A DNA stretch of 40,705 bases, from assembly GCA_002453275.1 (NCBI GenBank), contig DKGN01000169.1, positions 1 to 40,705 of the forward strand, read 5' to 3'. Each line of letters begins with the position of its first letter. The first letter of the stretch is position 1. The notes under the pieces were generated by a model. That model had not been told where the DNA came from and did no database searches. It saw only the letters and a list, made by a program, of their open reading frames with translations. Positions 7,924-16,454 of the stretch are shown in pieces. The translations under genes were made by a program, and so were the position numbers. The stretch comes from Caryophanales bacterium UBA6769. Lineage in GTDB: Bacteria; Bacillota; Bacilli; Bacillales; UBA6769.

Positions 7924-9315
7924 ATGAGCATTGATATGTTTTTACCGGAAGTTCAACAACAAACGGAATCGGTAGAGAAACTTTGTAAGTCGTACATTTC
8001 CGGGATGGAGGAAGTTAAAAGAAGTATTGCGTCATTTGTAATGGAGTTTCGCCTAAGAGGAAGAACGTATGAGTCGGCCAAAACTTATTTTACAAAAACG
8101 TATATTCCATTAGCAGATGGGATCATTTTATTAAGTGAAGCTGTAATCCGGGCGCATCAACAGTTTCCTGATCGCTATGTTGAAGAAGTTGATAGCAATA
8201 GCTTGCAATCAAGCGAATTAGAAGATCAAATTTTAAGAATTGAATCTTCTATTCAATCGATGAAAGCTGTCCAAAAGATGATGCCCCTTGCAATATTGTC
8301 GACAGCTGGTGCAATTGCGGGTTTACGCTTCATGCAATCAAGGGTTAAAGACAAACTTCAGAGACTCATCGCTTTTGATGGAAGTTCGCCTAATATATTT
8401 TCGGAAATTGACCAACTTTTAGCAGATGTCGAAACAGGGCTGGCTGAAGTGAGTAGTGGAAAGGCATGGAGTGCAGCAAGCGGTAGTTTTGACACGGATA
8501 AACTTGACATGGCCTGGGCCGAAAATATAAAGGAAAAAAAGTTTGTATCTGATCTTGAAAAAGAAGTAAATCCTGTTTTAAAGGAGTTAGATTCCGAATC
8601 ACAAAAGGCTTTGAACAAGGAATATGAGAAGTACAAAAATGGAGAAATGAGTCCAGAAGACTTTGATATGATTTTAACCGCCTACAAGCAAAAAAGTATT
8701 GGCTGGGAAGGCCAAAAAGGTGGCTATGAGATCGAAGAAGTATGGAAAATTAACCTTGAGCTTAACCTACTTAAACATGAACAAGATCATGGAGGGGGAA
8801 GTGAGGCACTCAGAAAAGAGAAAGAATTGCGAGCTAAATATCCTCATTTAGAAGAGTATTTAATTGGGATCGATGATAACCCTCACGAACTTGGAACCAT
8901 CACACTTGATGATGGAAGCACACTCGAATACCGCATTGATAATGAAGGTTATTTACATTATAAAGCTGAACCTGGCTATGAGTATTCTGAGGAAACACAT
9001 AAACAGACGAAGGCCCAGCAATATCACGGTGTAATCGGTAAAGGTGCTTCTATTGCATACGTAACACGTGGAATCGGGTTGTTCGTAAACATTCCATCGC
9101 TCACTACTGCAGGTGCAGTGACGTCAAGTGGACTTGGTGGCGCAGGTACAGAGCTCTTAGATGAATATAGAGTACCAGGGGTCTATGTCCCAGAAGCAGG
9201 CGAGGTAAAAACGATGATTTTCAGAACAGACAAAGAAACTGGTAAAACAGAACTTCTTATTGTTGATTCAAAAGGCAATGAAATTGAGAGTCACAGTCAA
9301 TGGAAGAATTACTAG
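7924..9315 (+). CDS. LXG-domain type VII secretion effector with uncharacterised C-terminal toxin region
   Basis: A 463-residue LXG protein. The N-terminal 200 residues are the helical LXG domain; the L-R-G motif is at about 44-46, and a hydrophobic stretch (LAILSTAGAIAGL) lies at about 120-133. A charged linker follows, with helical then beta-rich parts. The C-terminal 97 residues, from about 367, begin with a glycine-rich hydrophobic segment (VIGKGASIAYVTRGIGLFV, then AGAVTSSGLGGAG) and end in a short beta-hairpin-like tail. I see no nuclease, deaminase, NADase or lipid II phosphatase motif. ATG is supported by GGGAGG. The membrane protein encoded next suggests a membrane-acting toxin (inference). 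Confidence 0.82.
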   Translation: MSIDMFLPEVQQQTESVEKLCKSYISGMEEVKRSIASFVMEFRLRGRTYESAKTYFTKTYIPLADGIILLSEAVIRAHQQFPDRYVEEVDSNSLQSSELEDQILRIESSIQSMKAVQKMMPLAILSTAGAIAGLRFMQSRVKDKLQRLIAFDGSSPNIFSEIDQLLADVETGLAEVSSGKAWSAASGSFDTDKLDMAWAENIKEKKFVSDLEKEVNPVLKELDSESQKALNKEYEKYKNGEMSPEDFDMILTAYKQKSIGWEGQKGGYEIEEVWKINLELNLLKHEQDHGGGSEALRKEKELRAKYPHLEEYLIGIDDNPHELGTITLDDGSTLEYRIDNEGYLHYKAEPGYEYSEETHKQTKAQQYHGVIGKGASIAYVTRGIGLFVNIPSLTTAGAVTSSGLGGAGTELLDEYRVPGVYVPEAGEVKTMIFRTDKETGKTELLIVDSKGNEIESHSQWKNY

Positions 9316-9374
9316 AGAAGCAAGTGATACTCTACTCATGTACACGACAACAAACGTTTTGGAGGCTCTGAATT

Positions 9375-9686
9375 GTGACAAATAAAAAGTCTTCCGTTAT
9401 TTACGCCGGTACAATCATTGGAGTCGGTCTGTTTATAATCATCATGTTCGCGTTTAATGCCAGTTTGACTCAAACCTTTTATACCGTTATCGGAGTGGGG
9501 ATTTTCGTAATGATGATCATTCTTGCGGACAAAATCTTACCAAAAGCATGGTTTCTTGGCATAACCTTATGTATAGGTATTGTCGTATTTTACTTGTATA
9601 GTCAGGCATGGATAATGACAGTCATTCTCGCAATTTTTGCGTTGGTATATCTTTATATATATATCGATAACGAGAGAAAAAGCTGA
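9375..9686 (+). CDS. Four-helix membrane protein, candidate immunity protein of the LXG effector
   Basis: A 103-residue, almost wholly hydrophobic protein with four predicted membrane helices (about 8-26, 33-50, 57-73, 76-95), a basic N-terminus and a charged tail (DNERKS). GTG start at 9375 preceded by GGAGG. It lies 59 bases after the LXG gene on the same strand, the usual place for a cognate immunity gene. No family is recognised. Membrane immunity proteins normally go with toxins that act on the membrane or outside it, which fits the hydrophobic toxin end next door. Confidence 0.6.
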   Translation: MTNKKSSVIYAGTIIGVGLFIIIMFAFNASLTQTFYTVIGVGIFVMMIILADKILPKAWFLGITLCIGIVVFYLYSQAWIMTVILAIFALVYLYIYIDNERKS

Positions 9687-9740
9687 TGACCTGGAGTACT
9701 ATTTGGGATGATGGTAGTTGCTAGTTTAGGGTTCTGATTT

Positions 9741-10103
9741 ATGTTTGATGATCATAAGCTACCTACAATAAATAAAGATACCCTTCAATTTGCAATGAAA
9801 GAAATGAACGTTCACTCCGAAGTGCTTAATGCTTTAATTGGGGTCGAAGGTGAGATGATTTATTGCTCACTAAACGTTGATGATAAGCTGACGAAAGCTG
9901 AAAAAGAACAACTAGGGGAAACGTGTGCAAAAACGTTAGCAACTAACGTGAGTGAGGATGCTAACTTAAAAGGTCCAAGCGGTGACTATTTAGGGGAAAT
10001 CTATGATTACTATGCTTTGGAAATTACGGTTGGGACTGACAACGAGGGTGATGAAATTATATTTGCCCGCAAGTATACGAACAACAAAGGTTTTACTTGG
10101 TAA
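9741..10103 (+). CDS. Hypothetical protein in LXG cassette, 120 aa
   Basis: A soluble acidic protein, not recognised. It has an N-terminal helical part (about 10-35), a beta strand pair (GEMIYCSLNV), a helix (KAEKEQLGETCAKTLA) and C-terminal strands, suggesting a small alpha/beta domain. The ribosome binding site is weak (AGGG about 10 bases away), so translation may depend on the upstream gene. It could be a second immunity protein or an accessory factor. The stop lies 6 bases before the next start. Confidence 0.55.
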   Translation: MFDDHKLPTINKDTLQFAMKEMNVHSEVLNALIGVEGEMIYCSLNVDDKLTKAEKEQLGETCAKTLATNVSEDANLKGPSGDYLGEIYDYYALEITVGTDNEGDEIIFARKYTNNKGFTW

Positions 10104-10109
10104 GCATTC

Positions 10110-10436
10110 ATGAACTTCGCTAGCACGATGTATGATAGAAAGGTGTGGGTTAGAATCGAAAAATACTTGCCAAATGGCTCGGTCATTTTATTAAATGACG
10201 CGTCAAAGCGTTTAATGATTTACGGTCGCAAACAACGTTTAATAGAAGGAACGGATTCGGATGGTGAGCAGGTAAACGACGTCATGTTTGACTATATTGG
10301 TGTCCCTTATCCTGAAGGTTACATCGACCAGGAGTATACGTACGTTTTCAATCATTCTGATATTGCAGAAGTGGTTTTCACGGGCTATACGGATGAAGAA
10401 GAAGACGCATTCCAAGAAATGTTGTCCGAAAATTAA
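10110..10436 (+). CDS. DUF4176 protein, type VII effector-associated (LcpA-like)
   Basis: A 108-residue protein with the DUF4176 pattern: LPNGSVILLNDASKRLMIYG near residue 20, then DYIGVPYPEG and a C-terminal YTYVFNHSDIAEVVFTGY. This family is encoded beside LXG effectors, and in streptococci a member acts as a dedicated factor that helps effector export. Gene order here (after the candidate immunity genes) differs from loci where it precedes the toxin. No strong ribosome binding site is seen; coupling to the upstream stop 6 bases away is likely. Confidence 0.72.
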   Translation: MNFASTMYDRKVWVRIEKYLPNGSVILLNDASKRLMIYGRKQRLIEGTDSDGEQVNDVMFDYIGVPYPEGYIDQEYTYVFNHSDIAEVVFTGYTDEEEDAFQEMLSEN

Positions 10437-10657
10437 GGACGATACGATATCTTGACAATGCAACGCTACAGTCGGTGGAGCGAACATAAGGAGCTTTTCC
10501 TAGCACTGAAGTGCGACCGCAAAGATAATAGAACGTAATTGATTCTTCATTTTCTCCGTTTTTTTATTTCTCCTAATAATGTTGACTCCAATAATCTAGC
10601 CCCTACTATAAATGCGTATTTTAAATAAGTGTTGAGACAAATGAGCGGAGGAGAACA

Positions 10658-11038
10658 TTGATACTGATTTGTTTGTTCTTATGTGTTGTTTCACTCATTA
10701 TTTTATATTTAAGATATAGACTCATATTGACAGGTGAAGTAGTTGAAGGGGAATTTGTTGGTACGGAAAAGGGAGCAAGGAGTTATTACGGAATTACGGG
10801 ATATAATTTTAGAATTAGACTGGAATATGGGAACGAGATATTTTATGTGAAATCATTAGAAAGCGTCGTTACCTTTGGAGAGATACCAAAAAAGTCACTT
10901 CCAAAAAACTGTAGCGTGTATTTTAATCCGCAATCTCCACGAACGGTAACTATAAAGGGCAATTATCAAATCGCGAAGCTTGGCTATGGCATATTGTTAT
11001 TGGCTGGCATAGGCATCTTTTTGAGTTTGGATATGTAA
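10658..11038 (+). CDS. DUF3592-like small membrane protein, 126 aa
   Basis: Two membrane helices (about 1-20 and 103-122) flank a beta-rich domain (EVVEGEFVGTEKGARS, LEYGNEIFYVKS, VYFNPQSPRTV). This is the layout of DUF3592 proteins, which are often found in polymorphic toxin and type VII loci. TTG start at 10658 chosen because GGAGGAG lies just upstream. It is 221 bases after the DUF4176 gene, so it may be separately transcribed; that gap holds no gene I can see. An immunity role is possible but unproven. Confidence 0.6.
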   Translation: MILICLFLCVVSLIILYLRYRLILTGEVVEGEFVGTEKGARSYYGITGYNFRIRLEYGNEIFYVKSLESVVTFGEIPKKSLPKNCSVYFNPQSPRTVTIKGNYQIAKLGYGILLLAGIGIFLSLDM

Positions 11039-11082
11039 GCAGCATACTTAAGAGTTGGCTCGCTCAAAAGAAAAAGAACTAA

Positions 11083-11106
11083 ATGGGATTAAGCATTCAA
11101 TCCCAT
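11083..11106. repeat. Small hairpin between convergent genes
   Basis: ATGGGATT (11083-11090) and AATCCCAT (11099-11106) form a perfect 8-bp stem with an 8-base loop. The ends are A/T-rich but no strong U tract follows. A weak bidirectional terminator is plausible. Confidence 0.4.
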
Positions 11107-11117
11107 CGGAAAAATAG

Positions 11118-11351
11118 TCATCGTTTGTCATTCCAATAGTTGTTTGCCGCTGCTACTGTTTGAAAATTAATCGCAATCACTTGTGAAGCAAATGATAAGC
11201 TATTTGGATCTTTTGCATATTTTGGACGTAACTTTTTCCTGATTTGTTCGGAAGGTTGTGTATATTGGACACCTTTTTGGGCAAGTTGTATGGCTAGTTC
11301 AAACCCTTCTTGGGGTGTTTTTGTTTTCAAACTTTTAAGCCATGCATCCAT
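11118..11351 (-). CDS. Hypothetical small protein, 77 aa
   Basis: Not recognised. It starts MDAWLKSLKTKTPQEGFELA and ends with NYWNDKR; probably an all-helical soluble protein. ATG at 11351 is preferred over the TTG at 11360 because AGGAG lies 9 bases upstream of the ATG and directly abuts the TTG. The next upstream gene ends about 90 bases away on the same strand. Confidence 0.6.
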   Translation of the reverse strand: MDAWLKSLKTKTPQEGFELAIQLAQKGVQYTQPSEQIRKKLRPKYAKDPNSLSFASQVIAINFQTVAAANNYWNDKR

Positions 11352-11441
11352 GTGGTTCAACTCCTAAGTCACTTCGTTTTTATACTATATGCCTATTTCA
11401 GTCAGATGTTCGTGAATATGTTTAACTGTTTAATCTACATT

Positions 11442-12191
11442 TCAATCGATTTTGTTTACCCATGCTTGCACTTGGTCGTGCAAGTTTTGTTTTTGTTGTT
11501 CAAGCTGTTTCCTACGATGTCCGTTCGCGCCAGATGGATGTGGAAAACCAACGATGTAAGTATGCTGAGGCGGTAACATGTTCTTTTTAATTAATGTCGA
11601 GATGACTTTTTCCACTGTTTTTCCTAGCGGAATGACTAAGGCTGCTGGCACAATTTGGGCTAATTCGTTTGGAAATACCCCGTAGGCATATCTCTGTAGA
11701 AGGGCTGCACGCTCAATAGGTGGATGGTGTCCTGTATAGTTTTTTCCGTTTAGAAATACGGGGTATTTTATAACTGAAGTTGTGTGGAGTAAATGGTTGT
11801 TCCCTTCAAACAAACTTTCTGCATTGGGCAGTTGAAGCGCTTTTGGGATGTTACATTCGTTTAGCATGCTTAGGAGATTTGCTTTCATTGAACCCGCGAA
11901 TCTAGCAGCAGTTTTTGTTGCTTTTAGACATGTCTCAATATTGTCGCCTGCTGCCTGACTTTTGATGAATTGTTCATAGGCCGTTTTCATTTGATTCCAT
12001 CCCGGCGTAATCCCAACAATCACGACTTTCGCTTCCTTGTTGATGTATTCGTTATGGGGAGCATAGAACATGTTTAAATCTCCGTCTTTTTCGAGCAAAA
12101 ATGATTCCGTTAATAGATCTTTTTTTGTGAGCGATCGTTCCCTATGTAATTTTTGAATGGTCGGTAAAAATGACTGAAGTGTTGTATGCAT
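11442..12191 (-). CDS. Uracil-DNA glycosylase superfamily-like protein, 249 aa
   Basis: An uncharacterised protein with hallmarks of the UDG fold. An early strand is followed by GITPGWNQ (compare the G-x-x-PG active-site loop), and a late strand is followed by GFPHPSGANGHRR (compare the HPS motif that flips the base). The spacing, about 150 residues between them, is family-like. The usual catalytic Asp/Glu of motif I is not obvious (G-I-T-P-G), so the activity may differ. Iron-sulfur cysteines of family 4 are absent. ATG at 12191 has AAGGAAGG upstream. Confidence 0.6.
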   Translation of the reverse strand: MHTTLQSFLPTIQKLHRERSLTKKDLLTESFLLEKDGDLNMFYAPHNEYINKEAKVVIVGITPGWNQMKTAYEQFIKSQAAGDNIETCLKATKTAARFAGSMKANLLSMLNECNIPKALQLPNAESLFEGNNHLLHTTSVIKYPVFLNGKNYTGHHPPIERAALLQRYAYGVFPNELAQIVPAALVIPLGKTVEKVISTLIKKNMLPPQHTYIVGFPHPSGANGHRRKQLEQQKQNLHDQVQAWVNKID

Positions 12192-12394
12192 CCTTGTCTA
12201 ACCTTCCTTACGTTTACCTTATTAAAACATGAAGAGAGGACTAACGTTAATTTTGGGACAAGGGATGATATGTGTAAATAAGATTCGTTTATACTGTTTC
12301 ATGAGTATGCCTCGCAGTTATTGCGCCCCCTTCCCTCGTTACTGCTAATTTCCAATGGAAAAATGTAGATATCTCGTTATTAACGACTTAACGT

Positions 12395-12422
12395 TAAAAA
12401 ACATGGGTTATTATGTCGATAA
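12395..12422 (+). promoter_or_regulatory. Weak candidate SigD-type promoter upstream of HD-GYP gene
   Basis: TAAA (12395-12398) and GTCGATAA (12415-12422), 16 bases apart, resemble the motility sigma factor pattern TAAA-N15-GCCGATAT with two mismatches. The rest of the 328-base gap between the UDG-like and HD-GYP genes shows no gene. Confidence 0.25.
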
Positions 12423-12519
12423 TATAAATAGATAGAATTTAGTGAACTTTCGAGAATATTCCGGTAGACAGGTTTATATCACAATCCACGTTTACATTGG
12501 GAAAAGGGGAGCGTTCCAG

Positions 12520-13542
12520 ATGGACAAGAGTATTTTTTTGAAAAATATGATTGGTAAAAAAATAAAGCAAGGTATTTACAATGACATGGGTGGACTCATT
12601 ATACCGCTTGATACCGTTATCACGTATGATCATGTCAGTAAATTAGTGGAACATGGGATTACGGTAAATGATCTTGAATTGGAGGAAGATGACCCCCATC
12701 TCAAAGAAGAACATGACAGAATGATTGACGAAGCTGTTGGCCAAGTGAGTAAAATTTTTAATGCAGTGCGTGAGACGCGAAAAATTTCTCTTAAAGAATT
12801 GCGAAAAGACGTTATTTCTATGATTCATAATGCTACTGAAGATATCCATTTTCTCCATTTATTTTCGGCACTTCAGGCAAAAGATGACTATACTTATCGT
12901 CATAATATTGCTGTTGGGGCAATCGCTAATTTGATCGGAAAATGGATGGAACTTCCGGAACAAGATCTTCTTCAGCTAACTACCGCAGCATTGTTACATG
13001 ATGTGGGAAAAATGCTCATACCGGATTATATTTTAAATAAACCAGAGCGGTTAACGAGCGATGAATATGAAGTTATGAAAAAACATACCATCTATGGCTA
13101 TGAAATTCTGAAAGAAACGATTGGAATCTCTCATCGACAAGCGGTTGTCGCTCTTCATCATCATGAAAGAATGGACGGAAGTGGTTATCCGTTTGGGATT
13201 AAAGAAGATCAAATTGATTTGTTTAGTCGTATCGTTTCAATTGCAGATGTATTTCATGCGATGACGTCTAATCGAACCTATCGGGAACCTTTACCTTTTT
13301 ATGAAGTACTTTTTCAAATGGAAAGAGATACTTTTGGAGCATTGGATCCTGTCATCACAAGACTATTTATCGCTAAGATTATGAGTTATTTAATTGGCTA
13401 TTCTGTTTTACTTACGGATGGGAGAAAAGCTGTTATTCTTATGATTCATACACATGATCCGACGCGTCCTTTAGTTCAAGTTGCAGATCAATTTATTGAT
13501 TTGAGTAAAGACTTCTCGTTACATATTAAGAAAATTTTATAA
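12520..13542 (+). CDS. HD-GYP domain cyclic di-GMP phosphodiesterase
   Basis: A 340-residue cytoplasmic protein. Residues 1-100 form a DUF3391-like lead domain. The HD-GYP domain (about 110-290) has the metal-binding HD at His160-Asp161, a preceding His128 (YRHN), and the signature HHERMDGSGYP at 214-224. This family hydrolyses c-di-GMP, lowering biofilm and raising motility signals. A short C-terminal module (GYSVLLTDGRKAVI, HDPTRPLVQV) is PilZ-like in pattern and common in Gram-positive members. ATG at 12520 follows AAGGGGAG. Its 3' end overlaps the convergent SDR remnant by 6 bases. Confidence 0.88.
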   Translation: MDKSIFLKNMIGKKIKQGIYNDMGGLIIPLDTVITYDHVSKLVEHGITVNDLELEEDDPHLKEEHDRMIDEAVGQVSKIFNAVRETRKISLKELRKDVISMIHNATEDIHFLHLFSALQAKDDYTYRHNIAVGAIANLIGKWMELPEQDLLQLTTAALLHDVGKMLIPDYILNKPERLTSDEYEVMKKHTIYGYEILKETIGISHRQAVVALHHHERMDGSGYPFGIKEDQIDLFSRIVSIADVFHAMTSNRTYREPLPFYEVLFQMERDTFGALDPVITRLFIAKIMSYLIGYSVLLTDGRKAVILMIHTHDPTRPLVQVADQFIDLSKDFSLHIKKIL

Positions 13543-14187
13543 ATAGTTTGTTTTGTCATGCTCATGACCTTCAATATTATTCTGAATATTGCCTGGAGAT
13601 TGAATTTTGAGCTTAATGTTATAGGACGAAGTAACAAAAAACTCGGCGCCATTTACCTTTACAGATACAGCGAATTCCAAGTTTTTTTTAAAAGCGAATA
13701 CTTGCCCGCCATTAACATGTAACGTTTGCCCGGTGACGAATCGCGAATCGTTGGACGCAAGGTAGACGAAAGTTGGAGCGACTTCAAAAGGTTGACCTTG
13801 TCGCTCCATCGGATTGCCAGCAAGAGGAACTTGATCTGCAGAAAAGCTAGCTGGGATGAGAGGAGTCCATATTCGACCAGGCGCGATAGCATTTACGCGA
13901 ATGCCTTTACTCACAAGGCTGTTCGCCAGTGCTCGAGTGAATCCAATAATTGCCCCTTTCGTCGCGGTGTAATCAATTAATTGATCATTTCCGTCAAATG
14001 TAATGACTGAAGCGGTATTAATAATTGAGCTTTCGGCTTTCATGTATTTTAATGCCTCGCGAGTCGTGTAAAAATGGGAATAAATATTGACCTTAAACGT
14101 GTTGTCAAACTGTTCATCGGTAATATCGAGCAAGCTTAACTGTTGAAATTGGATCCCGACGTGATTGCATAATACGTGCACTAACCG
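13537..14187 (-). pseudogene. SDR-family dehydrogenase, 5'-truncated remnant
   Basis: This is the C-terminal half of a short-chain dehydrogenase of the YhdF/YhxC type. Recognisable parts: the NNAG-like strand (here CNHVG), NIYSHFYTT, the catalytic Tyr-x3-Lys (DYTATKG), VNAIAPGRIWTPL and TGQTLHVNGG. The Rossmann glycine motif and first 130 or so residues are missing. Homology starts at about 14187 (RLVHVLCN), with a stop codon just upstream in frame. After GGQVFA about 50 extra residues unlike SDR proteins follow, so the 3' end is also odd. At the 5' end it abuts, head to head, a truncated kinase gene. Confidence 0.75.
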
Positions 14188-14822
14188 AACTTAAATTATC
14201 AATCGAGGACCGCTTAAAAATCAAAGCGGCTTGGCTTCAAGCACAAATCCGGCCACACTTTTTATACAACACGTTAAATTCAATCGCGGCACTTGGAATG
14301 ATGGATGTTTCAAAGATGCAAAGGTTACTTGAAGAATTTAGCAATTATTTACGCATGAGTATTGATTTTCATAGTCTCAAACACGAAGTGTTACTTGAAC
14401 AGGAGTTTTCTCTCGTACGGTCTTACTTATACATCGAGAAAGAACGATTTGGGGACCGACTTAATGTAAAGTGGGAATTAGCAAAAGATATCGCTCTACA
14501 ATTACCCCCTTTGTCGATTCAAACACTCGTTGAAAATGCAGCTAGACGTGGAATATTACAACGTCAAGAAGGTAGGTTGATTTGTATCCGAATTCATGAT
14601 TACGAAAACTACATGGAAATTTCTATATTGGACAATGGGGTAGGGATGGATGCGGAGAAGTTAGAGCAAATTTTTGAACAATCAGGTGTTTCAAAGGAAA
14701 AAGGCATCGGCTTAAAAAACACGCATCGGCGGTTAAAGCAAATGTATGGAAAGGGATTGCAAATCAGAAGTGAATGTAATCAAGGGACGGAAGTATCTTT
14801 TCAAATCCCAAAAAAGGAATGA
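14178..14822 (+). pseudogene. LytS-type sensor histidine kinase, 5'-truncated remnant
   Basis: Translation in frame from about 14178 gives ALTELKLSIEDRLKIKAAW followed by the H-box QAQIRPHFLYNTLNSIA of the His_kinase (PF06580) family. An HATPase domain follows with LQTLVENA-like IQTLVENAARRG, ILDNGVGM and GIGLKNTHRRLKQMYG. The sensor half and any membrane part are missing. No start codon with a binding site precedes the H-box; the first ATG at 14298 would omit the phospho-accepting histidine. So it is most likely non-functional. It shares its truncation point with the SDR remnant. Confidence 0.75.
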
Positions 14823-14852
14823 ACGCGTATCTTCACTGTTCATTCCTTTTTT
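14810..14852 (+). terminator. Rho-independent terminator after kinase remnant
   Basis: AAAAAAGGAATGAAC (14810-14824) pairs perfectly with GTTCATTCCTTTTTT (14838-14852), with a 13-base loop. It starts inside the last codons of the kinase remnant and could also serve the convergent chemotaxis gene. Confidence 0.85.
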
Positions 14853-14900
14853 GCTAGATACCAGTCTTTATACTAGTTATTAATATGTGACTCTTCCATC

Positions 14901-16454
14901 TTATTTTTGCATGATTAAAACTTGAATATCTTCTTTTATGTTCTCGATTTGTCCAGATAGTGAATCAGCCATCACTTTTAACTCATTCGTCACGTCATTG
15001 AAGTTTTCCAACGTTGCTAGTTGTTCTTTGGAATTGGCTGAGATGCTTTCAATTCCTTCGTTATTATTTTCAGCGACAATTTTCATTTCTTGCAACGATT
15101 GTTGTATTTCTGTCATTCGATTACCGATTTCATTCGCAAGATTAAAAGATTCAGCTGTTTCATTCGACATAGTGTTAATATTTGAAACGAGATCATCAAA
15201 TATTTCACCTGTTTGTTTCACTTGGTTAACTCCAAAATCTACTTGCTTTCGACCTAGTTTCATCACGTCATTCATATCATTCGCATCGTTCATTAGTTCA
15301 GATAGTACTTGTTCAATTGTTTCGGCATAACTTTGTGATTGAATTGCGAGTGATTTCACTTCTTCGGCAACAACTGAGAATCCGCTGCCTGCTTCCCCAG
15401 CACGAGCGGCTTCAATGGATGCATTCAATGCAAGAAGATTTGTTTGTGAAGAAATTTCACTAATCAAGGATAACGTTTCTCGAATCGTGACAGAACGTTT
15501 CGTTACTTGCTCTGTGACGTGTTCTATTTGTTGAACAGCATTTGATATATTTTCCATTGTTTTCTCTGTTTGAACCATGCTTTCTTTTCCTTCTTCCGCT
15601 TGAGTAACAGAGTGTTCTGAAGATGATACTGCAACTTCTACTTGGGTAATAATTTTATCGACGTTCACCATGAGATCGTCTAGAATGCTATTGCTATTTT
15701 TCGATTCAATGAGCTGATGTTCAGCACCAGCAACCATTTCTACTATGGAAGCAGTAATTTCACTCGACGCAGTGGTAGATGCTGTTGCTCCTCGTTCTAA
15801 ACTGTCAACATTTGACATGAGTTCAAAGGAAGTTCCTGAAATACGAGCTATTAAATCTTCTATAATTTTATTCTGTCTTTCTTCATTCTGGAGCATAAGT
15901 CGGTCGTAACTTTTTCGAGCAATTAATTGGATGATCGTGACTGTGCTAATAATGGTAAGAAAGACTGCATGAATCATTAATAAGGAAAAAGGGTAATCTT
16001 CATTCCCACAAATTAACTCAGGCACAGTAAAGTATCCTAGTACATGATGAATGACAAAAATAATCGTACTGACAATAATGAGGCGTATATTTTCGAAATA
16101 AACCAAGCTGGCTATAACCATAAAGATTGAAAAATGATATTCTACCATCCCATCTCCAGCAGCAATGATGGAAATACTACCAAACGTTAATGTGAGCATA
16201 ATCATCCAAGGGATAAGGGGATGGGAACTACTTCTCCGATATAAAAGCACAGTTGTAGCTAATAAAATAAGCGGTATTATCATAAGGATGACTAATATCG
16301 AAGCGAGATGATCTGGTTGATTGGAATGAAATAATGACATTAAAAGATAGGTATCAAGCCATCCAATATGCTGATGCAGAAAATAAACAAGCAGTGAAAG
16401 CAAAGTAACAAATATTGAAAAATAAAGCATAATCATATTTTTTCTTTTTTGCAT
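14901..16454 (-). CDS. Methyl-accepting chemotaxis protein with six-helix membrane sensor
   Basis: A 517-residue receptor. Residues 1-190 hold about six membrane helices with almost no extracytoplasmic domain (GDGMVEYHFSIFMVIASLVY lies inside), so it probably senses a membrane or intracellular state, not a periplasmic-style ligand. The rest is a methyl-accepting coiled coil; the hairpin tip reads SQTNLLALNASIEAARAGE, which binds CheA and CheW. No HAMP domain is evident. ATG at 16454 is the natural start. It is monocistronic. Ligand unknown. The HD-GYP gene nearby fits a motility theme but they are not in one operon. Confidence 0.88.
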   Translation of the reverse strand: MQKRKNMIMLYFSIFVTLLSLLVYFLHQHIGWLDTYLLMSLFHSNQPDHLASILVILMIIPLILLATTVLLYRRSSSHPLIPWMIMLTLTFGSISIIAAGDGMVEYHFSIFMVIASLVYFENIRLIIVSTIIFVIHHVLGYFTVPELICGNEDYPFSLLMIHAVFLTIISTVTIIQLIARKSYDRLMLQNEERQNKIIEDLIARISGTSFELMSNVDSLERGATASTTASSEITASIVEMVAGAEHQLIESKNSNSILDDLMVNVDKIITQVEVAVSSSEHSVTQAEEGKESMVQTEKTMENISNAVQQIEHVTEQVTKRSVTIRETLSLISEISSQTNLLALNASIEAARAGEAGSGFSVVAEEVKSLAIQSQSYAETIEQVLSELMNDANDMNDVMKLGRKQVDFGVNQVKQTGEIFDDLVSNINTMSNETAESFNLANEIGNRMTEIQQSLQEMKIVAENNNEGIESISANSKEQLATLENFNDVTNELKVMADSLSGQIENIKEDIQVLIMQK

